A DNA stretch of 64,000 nucleotides from Dendrolimus kikuchii (taxonomy: Eukaryota > Arthropoda > Insecta > Lepidoptera > Lasiocampidae). This document shows positions 57,654 to 64,000 of the stretch, piece by piece. The notes beneath the pieces were generated by a model. It was not told where the DNA came from. It saw only the letters and a program-made list of their open reading frames with translations, and searched no databases. A program made the position numbers and the translations under genes. The first letter of the stretch is position 1. Every line of letters begins with the position of its first letter. The stretch spans positions 11,763,713 through 11,827,712 of the forward strand of contig CM034395.1 of NCBI GenBank assembly GCA_019925095.2, written 5' to 3'.

Positions 57654-58301
57654 GATGCCGAGAATGAACATAGGATACTTTTTATCCCGAAAAATGGGAT
57701 CGTTTCTGGGATAAAAATATATTTGTCTCTTTGTTTGTTGTGCTTTTACGGAAAAACTACTAAACCAATTTGACTGCAATTCAGAATATATATAATTTTA
57801 ATACCAAGGGTGGACTAGGGATGGTTTTTATCTCGGATAATGGGATAGGTTTTGGGATAGATGTATGTAAAGGTGATCAAAAAGTAGGATAGGTTTTTTG
57901 TGATTTGTCATTTTGGTCATCTTATGCCCATTTTGTCCTTTTTGTCATTTATGTAGTTTTAATAGCCGGGGATAGATAAATAAAACTAGAACGGTTTGAA
58001 ATAGAGGATGAAAGTTTGGATGAGATCAATCATTTCTCAAGTTTATATATATAAAAAATTATTGTCTATAAAAATGCGATAGTGACTCGATATGTCTTTC
58101 TGTTAAGCTTTCACGGAAAACTACTAGAAATACTGGATCGATGATAGATGGGATAGTTTGCAGTATTAAATGAAATTAATCTTATGGGTGCAAATAGCAC
58201 TAACATAAAAATTTTAATGTAACCTGTATTAACGCCTGCTCTTTAAACAAGAAGCACGCACTAGAGGTTGACCCGCGGCGCAGCCACGGGGTAAACTCTA
58301 G
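57505..58301 (+). mobile_element. Helitron-like non-autonomous element, copy 2 (797 bp)
   Basis: Begins A|TCCCTTTTAATATTATAAA and ends CTAG|T at 58298-58302, the AT-target layout of Helitrons. A hairpin CCCGCGG-CGCAG-CCACGGG lies 7 bp before the terminal CTAG. The order of landmarks (cacggaaaaact, cctgctctttaaacaaga, gaggttgacccgcgg) matches 23684-24005. It separates two parts of LINE C, which reads across when it is removed. No Rep/helicase is encoded. Confidence 0.85.
57611..57651. repeat. (TA)n microsatellite inside the Helitron-like copy
   Basis: An unbroken TA tract, much longer than the corresponding atatatata at 23780 in the other copy. Confidence 0.95.
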
Positions 58302-58430
58302 TAATACTTATATATAAATAATTATGACGAAAAAATCTATTTAGCTAGACGTGTTGCGGGGAGTTTCTTGCCGCTTTTTTTCCTTTGAAAAGCAATAACA
58401 GATAAACTGTTACCTGCAACTTATAAGTAT
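58302..58430 (+). mobile_element. LINE family C, 3' end (continued)
   Basis: Contains agacgtgttgcggggagttt, collinear with 10305-10255 on the other strand. It is the continuation of the LINE interrupted at 57505. Confidence 0.65.
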
Positions 58431-58898
58431 ATAGTTTTGATAACTATCATAAGATATTTTTGTATTTTATAAAAATGTAATTTATCTTTCAACGAACAAA
58501 AACATAACATATAAATATACTGTAATGTAAATTTATAATGTGAATATATGTCGTGTTCAGAGGGAAGCGATTTTGTATCTTCATCCGGGAGATTACGTGC
58601 GCAAAGCTAAATGTATGTACCTACCGATTGTTGTGATATTTGGTATTAGTATTTGTCAATAACTTATATGAAAATAAGATGGTTACAATAGCATAATAAT
58701 TCAAAAATATTGTACCCAGAAATAAATGTTAATGGATTTTAAATTCCGATCTCTTACATTTTTAATTAATTGAGTTGTGATGGTACTAATGGCAATGCTC
58801 AATTCATTAAAAATTTAAGCGATTGGAACTGTTAATAGTAATTTTAGCTTGGCTCTAACTAGCGTTCACTTGACGTTATCTATTTTTGTCTCTATTAG
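58431..58898. other. End of intron 3
   Basis: AT-rich; ends in a pyrimidine-rich tract and the acceptor ATTAG at 58894-58898. Confidence 0.5.
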
Positions 58899-59057
58899 TG
58901 CCGCCCGATATACTGGATCGAGGGACAAGCACCGATCAGACAGTAAGGGAGGGCGCCTCGATAAGCCTCACATGTGCTGCCACCGGCTCACCGCATCCAC
59001 AAATTACTTGGAGGAGGGAACATTCAAAGTCTATTAGCGTCGCTGACGGTATTCAAG
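58899..59057 (+). CDS. DIP-like gene, exon 4: Ig2 first half
   Basis: This 159-bp exon is phase 1 at both ends. The first codon is G|TG (Val137) shared with exon 3, and the last base G is followed by GTGACA. It encodes residues 137-189 with VPPDILDRGTSTD, VREGASISLTCAATGSPHP and QITWRRE. This holds the first cysteine (C162) and core tryptophan (W174) of the second Ig domain. A frame that ignores the splice donor runs on to 59092, but the conserved order resumes only at 59913, so the donor at 59058 is preferred. Strongly GC-richer than the intron. Confidence 0.93.
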
Positions 59058-59117
59058 GTGACAATGGCTCACTCAAGTTTCTCTCCGCCTAATTTAGGGC
59101 TGCTTTATTTAATACTT

Positions 59118-59640
59118 CCACAATACATTCCTCGTCTCAATCTGATTAAATTTAATATATTTAGCTAGTAGAAATACTTCTCTGGCTTAATTTAAGTCGA
59201 ACCGTGACGTCAATAAAAATTCAGCAATTATATAATCGTCAATTTTTCTTACTTTGTATATCATATTTTTTATATATTATAACATAAATTTATTTATTTC
59301 CTTTCTATAAAATATTCTTTAATACTACTATAATACATTACTCGTCTAAATCTGAATCTCTTTAATATATTTAATTAATATATAGATGCTCTTTGGCTTA
59401 GTTTATGTCGCACCGTAATATCAATGAAAATTCAGCAATTATGCCATCGGCATATTTTCTTACTTTGTATATACATACATACATACATAACTTCACGCCA
59501 GTTCCCTTGCGGGGTAGGCACGAACAACAGAGCGCCATTTAGGCTTATTCTTACACACCTCACTTTGTATATCATATTTTTTATATATTGTAACATAGAA
59601 TTTGTATTAATTTCCTTTCCCTAAAATATAAGATTACTAC
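59118..59640. repeat. ~209-bp tandem duplication in intron 4
   Basis: A unit containing aatacattcctcgtctcaat, gtcgaaccgtgacgtcaat and attcagcaatta at 59124-59330 is repeated from 59334. The second unit is interrupted by an 89-bp LINE tail. Unit copies differ at many sites, so the duplication is not recent. Confidence 0.75.
59473..59561 (-). mobile_element. LINE 3' tail, 89 bp, with target duplication
   Basis: A (cata)n end followed by cttcacgccagttcccttgc, as at 14145 and 44242. An 11-bp repeat (actttgtatat) flanks it at 59462-59472 and 59562-59572. The sister tandem unit (about 59250-59275) has the same site uninterrupted, which proves the insertion borders. Confidence 0.92.
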
Positions 59641-59912
59641 AGAATGGATAGTCCAAACAAAATCTTTTTATAGTTACTTGAGGTTGCTCGTTTTATTTTG
59701 GCAATATAATTTCTTTTTAAAGCAATTATCAATAAACAAAATATCATTCGTAATTTATTAAGAAATTTACACATTTAGATACCTGCGATTTCAAATAATA
59801 ATTACTTCGAAATCTTTGTAATCAATTTAATTGGAATAGCTATAAAAAATTTAAAGTTATTCTGTGGGTGATGTATTGTTACGGATACTTATAAATATTA
59901 ACTAAATTTCAG

Positions 59913-60041
59913 TGTCGTCGCTTGATGGCCCGGTGTTAAATGTAAGTAGAGTGAACAGGCAGCATGCAGGCGCGTATCTATGTATAGCTTCCAATGGAGT
60001 GCCGCCTACCGTCAGCAAACGAATAATGTTGACAGTAGAAT
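59913..60041 (+). CDS. DIP-like gene, exon 5: Ig2 second half
   Basis: This 129-bp exon lies between TTTCAG (59912) and GTAAGT (60042), phase 1 at both ends. It encodes residues 190-232: LDGPVLNVSRVNRQHAGAYL, CIASNGVPPTVSKRIMLTVE. Y211 and C213 form the Y-x-C motif, with C213 the partner of C162, and N199 is in a sequon. The CIASNGVPP block is shared by nearly all DIP/lachesin-type proteins. It joins exon 6 through a split Phe codon (T|TT). Confidence 0.94.
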
Positions 60042-60126
60042 GTAAGTCTATATTTGAGTATGTTTATTTAAGTCACTCAATATTTATTTAACCTACCTTA
60101 CATACGCAGTAAGCTACTTCATCAGA

Positions 60127-60300
60127 GAAGCCTTGGTAGTTTATAGGATAAAGCATCTGCGTATCATCAAATGACATAGGTTCGATTCCTAGCCGAAAAG
60201 TATGTAGCGCCTAGGCAGTTTTTTCGCCCATTAGGGTGAAAAGCTACATAGGCGCACAGTGCACATTGGCGCATATGTTTATAGTAGTCATTTGCTGAAG
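60127..60300 (+). mobile_element. tRNA-like SINE candidate in intron 5
   Basis: An exact B-box word, ggttcgattcc, at 60179-60189 lies about 50 bp after an A-box-like stretch (tagtttataggataaagc). Downstream, tatgtagcgcctag and ctacataggcgca form a partial inverted repeat. A mature tRNA fold was not found, so a tRNA-derived SINE is more likely than a tRNA gene. Confidence 0.4.
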
Positions 60301-60628
60301 ATAGTGAAAAACTTCATGATGATGTCCTTATTATAGGTTTCTGCATACCAAGATTACCCATGTGTAAAATCCGCTTTGAACAAGCATGACAGATGTACTT
60401 TTCAGTTTCTTTTACGCAGGAAGGACCAAGCACTAGAATGTATATGATATTGATTGGATTGATATTAATACTCAATGATTTAAACCAGCAATACACGGGT
60501 TTAGCTGTTGAATAAGGGAGCCCAGCTCAATAGTTGTACGCTTTTGTTATGAATTTGTAATATAATTGAAAAAAAGACGTTTCCAGATGCAATTTGTTCA
60601 AATAATATAATGTTTGTATATTATACAG

Positions 60629-60766
60629 TTCCACCAGTGATAACAATAAGGAACCAACTGGTAGGAGCAGCCTTGGGCACTGATTTGGTGCTTGAATGTG
60701 AGACAGAGGCCTATCCCAAGCCAGTTAGTTATTGGAGTAGAGAGACGGGAGAAATTGTTCCTATAG
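60629..60766 (+). CDS. DIP-like gene, exon 6: Ig3 first half
   Basis: This 138-bp exon lies between TATACAG (60628) and GTGAGT (60767), phase 1 at both ends. It encodes residues 233-278: FPPVITIRNQLVGAALGTDL, VLECETEAYPKPVSYWSRET and GEIVPI. C256 and W268 mark the start of the third Ig domain. The second half of Ig3, with its Y-x-C, must lie in a later exon; none was found from 60767 to 64000, so the gene runs off the window. Confidence 0.93.
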
Positions 60767-61454
60767 GTGAGTATGTTTTTTAACAATATGAAGTTTATTA
60801 ATTGCACAAAAAAATAACAACTACAATATTATTATTTGCAATTAGTTATTGTGAATTATCTTCAAGGCTATTTTCTAATCCATCGTTTTACAATGTGTTA
60901 TCGCTATTAAAAGGACGCGAAATTCGTTTTGAATGAAAAATAAATAGCTAATTAGAATTAGAAAGTAGACACTAAAAATGAATTAATATTGTCTATAGGT
61001 ATACCTATATATTTTTCACGATTTTATTATAAAACAAAAATTTTAAGTAAAGTTATTTAAATATGGTTTGTAAGCCATACAAACAAAAATTAATGTTATG
61101 TATGTTAATGCTTATAATGAACGTTACTACTAATACGTTTACTCACCAAAAGTTTATTGTTTTTTGAGACCAAATTATATCCTAAAACAATATGAACAAA
61201 TGAAAAACTCGATGCGTTATGTATTTACCACACACATTATATCATTTTCTTTCTAACTGGAATTATTAAAAAGTTTTGTTACGAACATACAATACAATCT
61301 TTTGTTTACCCTCGCAAGTCCTGCGGTGCAACACGGCTAATTACAGTTACTTTAAAATAAAATATTTAGTATTCTTTATTTGTGTAGAAAAATTAGTTAA
61401 TCCACTTTGGATGTTTATTATGGATTTATATTTAAGATTATACTGTAAATATAT
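60767..61454. other. Intron 6, first part
   Basis: AT-rich; no exon or repeat recognised. Confidence 0.5.
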
Positions 61455-62073
61455 TGTAGCGAGTGATGGTGGAACAATCTAGTTGGTTTAAGAAGTTTTA
61501 GAAAAAGGTAGAGTATTCTGGAAGGAAAAGACAGAGATAGATAGATGTTTAGAAAGGGATGGATAGTAAATAAAAGAATAACGAAAAGAAGATCGAAATT
61601 AAGGGTTCCAGAAGATTCTTCCAGGTATATAAGCAGCGTAAGGCGCGCCTACCGGGCAGTTTTTAGTTCGGTTCAAGAGTCAAGACAGCGAAGCGACAAG
61701 TGTGATACGAAAGAGTTGGAAGAGATGTTTAATAGAAAACAATGACGAGTTTAGTGGTGAATTTAGTGAAAAATTTAGTGGGCAGTTCAGTGAAGGAGAA
61801 GTTTAGCGTAGTTTAAGGGAAAATCCAGAAGCGAGCTACACGCGGTAAATTCAGAGGTGACCACTGCAGTAGCAGGAGGTGGTCTATGCAACATCGGCGA
61901 CGGTATTGTAAGTGAGACATCTTATTGTCGGGACAGTGCGTCGTTAGTTGTGCGTGTAGAGGCAACCCTGCGGAGAGGAATCACGTACGACTGTGTAAGT
62001 TAACAAAAGCGTTTAGTTAAAAACTGGTGTTTTGTTCCAATTCGAAGTGCGTACCCCCCGCTCACACGTAACA
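61455..62073 (+). mobile_element. Solo LTR (619 bp), gypsy-like, copy 2
   Basis: Same TGTAGCG start and GTAACA end as the LTR at 19862-20571, and again flanked by ATAT (61451-61454 and 62074-62077). It has one unit where copy 1 has the 75-bp direct repeat. TATATAA lies at 61626-61632. It sits in sense orientation in the last intron of the DIP-like gene within the window. Confidence 0.88.
61626..61632 (+). promoter_or_regulatory. LTR TATA box
   Basis: TATATAA with ccgggcagtttt about 25-30 bp downstream, collinear with 20107 in the first LTR. Confidence 0.6.
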
Positions 62074-62239
62074 ATATTTTTGTGTAGATAAATATGTATG
62101 TATATATTTTTAAATATAAAAACATTTGAAAGTGTATAAACATTGAGTATAATCAAATATGAACATAAGTTTTTTTTAGATGTTTGTTCCTTGTTCATTG
62201 CTTTAGGTTCGACTCTATGTTCACGATATTAAGTACTTA

Positions 62240-63502
62240 GTCTGGCCATAAATACTGTTACAATTAAAAAGAAACAAAATATTATATTTGAATTTGAAAT
62301 CTGTCATTTTTATATGATTGTTCATTGTGTTTTCTCATTTTGGCGCCAATACATTGTACACAACATTTTGCGATCGAATCGCTGTGATTGCATTACACAA
62401 AGTAGGTATGGAGCCAAATGCAATTTTTAAAACTCTCCATACGCTTGGTATTAGTCAAATGTTTGTGTACCGGGCTATTAATAGGTACAATGAGACTTCC
62501 TCTGTTTGTGACAGAAAAAGATCTAGCCGTCCACGTAGTGTTCATACGAAAAAGGTAGTCAAAGCAGTAAGGGAAAGAATTCTAAGAAATCCTGTCCGAA
62601 AGCAAAAGATTTTATCTCGGGAGATGAAAATATCACCTAGAACCATGTCGCGTATTTTAAAAGATGACTTAGGACTTGCAGCCTATAAGAGACGCACTGG
62701 TCATTTCTTAACTCATAATTTAAAAAAGAATAGGATGGTAAAATTGAAAAAACTACTGAAGCGGTACGCAAAGGGAGGTCACAGAAAAATTTTGTTTACA
62801 GATGAGAATTTTTTTACAATTGCGCAACATTTTAACAAACAAAATCACCGTATTTATGTTCAAAGCTCTAAAAGGAAGCTTCTCATTTAGTCGACAGAAT
62901 GCAACGTGGGTATTATCCGTCTTCAGTGATGGTTTGGTGGGGTGTTAGCTATAAAGGAGTGGCTGAGCCATATTTTTGTGAAAAAGGTATCAAAACATCG
63001 GCCCAAGTGTATCAAGATACCATTCTTGAGAAGGTAGTTAAACCCCTTAACAACACTATGTTCAATAACCAAGAATGGTCCTTCCGGCGCCGGGTTATAA
63101 AGTTCGGTCCACGCAGTCTTGGTTGGAAGCGAATGTTTTGGACTTCATCAGAGCTGAAGACTGGCCGTCGTCTAGTCTCGATTTTAATCCGCTAGATTAT
63201 GATTTATGGTCAGTTTTAGAGAGTACGGCTTGCTCTAAACGCCATGATAATTTGGAGTCCCTAAAACAATCAATACGATTGGCAGTGAAGAATTTTCCCA
63301 TGGAAAGAGTGCGTGCTTCTATTGATAACTGGCCTCAACGTTTAAAGGACTGTATTGCAGCCAATGGAGACGACCACTTCGAATAAGCTTTTTATATTTT
63401 AAATTATTTTATATTTATGCATTAAACTAACACACTGTAAAACTTATAAATGTTATTTGCAATAGAAAAAAAAAATCTTTGTTACAATATTTATGGCAAG
63501 AC
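62240..63502 (+). mobile_element. mariner element, DD37D type (1,263 bp)
   Basis: 24-bp terminal inverted repeats (62240-62263 gtctggccataaatactgtt...; 63479-63502 complement gtcttgccataaatattgta...) with few mismatches are flanked by TA at 62238-62239 and 63503-63504. Length and TA target are typical of mariner. The transposase inside is broken. Confidence 0.92.
62318..63386 (+). pseudogene. mariner transposase, frameshifted
   Basis: The coding order is an N-terminal helix-turn-helix region (FDRIAVIALHKVG-like, then SRPRSVHTKKVV), the first catalytic Asp in LFTDENFF (codon 62801-62803), then SSVMVWWGVSYKGVAEPYF. After that comes PGYKVRSTQSWLEANVLDFI and the last catalytic Asp in NPLDYDLW (63195-63197). 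Two frame changes, near 62868-62872 and 63070-63090, split it over three frames. At the second, about ten bases that should encode the second catalytic Asp (before APGYK) are missing. Counting from where that Asp should lie to the last gives 37 residues between, hence DD37D, the class including lepidopteran mori/maT-like mariners. Mature enzyme moves DNA by cut and paste; this copy is dead. Confidence 0.9.
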
Positions 63503-63504
63503 TA

Positions 63505-64000
63505 GGTATATAGTTATTTTCTACATCGGAGACAAAAGATACTTTATATTGCAAAAATGGTAATTGAAACTCACGCGATCGAAGTTACGGCGAATGGTCT
63601 ACTCGGTCTATTTTTGTAAATCATTAGGAGTTTCAGAAATAGGCAGTAAAATTGTTGAGTGGCAGGCGCGCGTTGTATGTCCAATACATGGAATCAAAAA
63701 TGTCATTCAAATACAAGGAATGACGTCCGATGACATGGATACGATACCTTATTATTAATTTATTCGATGACGGGATTTCCAAGTCTATCAAGTGAGAAAT
63801 TTTAGCATAAATTCGAAAAATTTATAAATGGATATAATGGTATATCCGTTGTATGACTGTCCTTTTTACAACACTCGAAATATAAATTTGTAATGTATTT
63901 TCTATTTGCACTTACATATATTTTGGTTCCTATGCATGTAGAATTCTTATAATTTTCGGAATAAAGACTATATTCTATTATGAAACTTAATGTTTCAAAC
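63505..64000. other. Non-coding DNA, probably intron
   Basis: A 64-codon open frame at 63564-63758 (KIVEWQARVVCPIHGIK) has no recognisable domain and no Ig features. No splice-flanked Ig3 exon was seen. Confidence 0.4.

Larger units (their letters stand above)
37983..60766 (+). other. DIP/lachesin-type Ig-domain gene, six exons seen, 3' end outside window
   Basis: Six exons on one strand join with matching phases into 278 residues: signal peptide 1-34, Ig1 about 38-136, Ig2 138-232, Ig3 from 233. Disulfide cysteines are C58-C119 (Ig1) and C162-C213 (Ig2), with C256 the first of Ig3. Sequons occur at N45 and N199. The blocks VAWLRVDTQTILTI, THSDHRTWFLHI, DRGWYMCQINTDPMKSQLGY and VPPDIL are diagnostic of the DIP/lachesin group. 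In insects DIPs are cell-surface partners of Dpr proteins in synaptic matching, usually membrane-anchored. Introns are about 14.2, 4.1, 2.2, 0.86 and 0.59 kb and filled with transposons. The second half of Ig3 and the C-terminal anchor were not found before 64000. Which DIP paralogue this is cannot be decided. Confidence 0.85.

Noticed and set aside
58886..59092. Reading exon 4 onward past 59057 as one exon
   Set aside because: The sequence after 59057 stops matching Ig2, whereas splicing at GTGACA to 59913 restores the expected LDGPVLNVSRVN block in phase.
60179..60189. A possible tRNA gene around an exact B box
   Set aside because: No cloverleaf with paired acceptor stem could be traced; a tRNA-derived SINE is more likely.
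63564..63758. Possible next exon of the Ig gene
   Set aside because: The encoded peptide has no Y-x-C or other Ig3 features and the phase and splice sites do not fit exon 6.
1..64000. CRISPR arrays, bacterial operons, rRNA genes
   Set aside because: No regularly spaced short repeats with unique spacers and no rRNA-like blocks were seen; the DNA is eukaryotic.

Overview
The window looks like a piece of a lepidopteran (moth or butterfly) nuclear chromosome. The DNA is strongly AT-rich, there are no operons or bacterial genes, the only host gene is split into short exons with GT-AG introns, and the rest is packed with insect-type transposable elements: a BEL/Pao LTR element, jockey-like and RTE-like LINE tails, tRNA-derived SINEs, Helitron-like elements, a DD37D-type mariner and fold-back MITEs. 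The order Lepidoptera is inferred from the repeat mix; species cannot be read.

Host gene. One gene lies on the + strand in the right half. Six exons can be placed: a signal-peptide exon (37983-38085), Ig1 first half (52326-52423), Ig1 second half (56537-56744), Ig2 in two exons (58899-59057, 59913-60041) and Ig3 first half (60629-60766). All junction phases agree (1, 0, 1, 1, 1, then open at phase 1). Together they encode 278 residues of a secreted or membrane-tethered three-Ig protein of the Dpr-interacting protein (DIP)/lachesin type, a neuronal cell-adhesion family. The end of Ig3 and the C-terminus lie beyond 64000. The gene is easily missed because no exon exceeds 208 bp and the introns are full of repeats.

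Left part, 1-26 kb. No host exon was recognised. It holds LINE fragments, convergent SINE-like pairs, a fold-back element carrying a retroposon (7.7-8.7 kb), an unassigned DNA transposon inserted in a LINE (10.6-12.0 kb), a solo LTR (19.9-20.6 kb), a Helitron-like copy (23.7 kb) and a repeat with four internal ~225-bp modules (24.1-25.1 kb).

Centre, 26.5-33.2 kb. A nearly intact BEL/Pao retrotransposon has gag (494 aa) and pol (protease, RT, RNase H, integrase; about 1,328 aa) in one reading frame, separated by a single TGA followed by CTA, a context known to be leaky.

Right part, 34-64 kb. This is mostly intron of the DIP-like gene. It contains a 162-bp near-perfect hairpin, a PIF/Harbinger-like element inside a LINE, a 621-bp fold-back element, a LINE interrupted by several later insertions (47.2-49.0 kb), a SINE with matching target duplication, a Helitron-like copy inside a LINE (57.5-58.3 kb), an 89-bp LINE tail inserted in one unit of a tandem duplication, a second solo LTR and a decayed mariner. 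The repeated theme is nested insertion: at least seven elements sit inside older elements, and in several cases the target site and the original join can be read directly.
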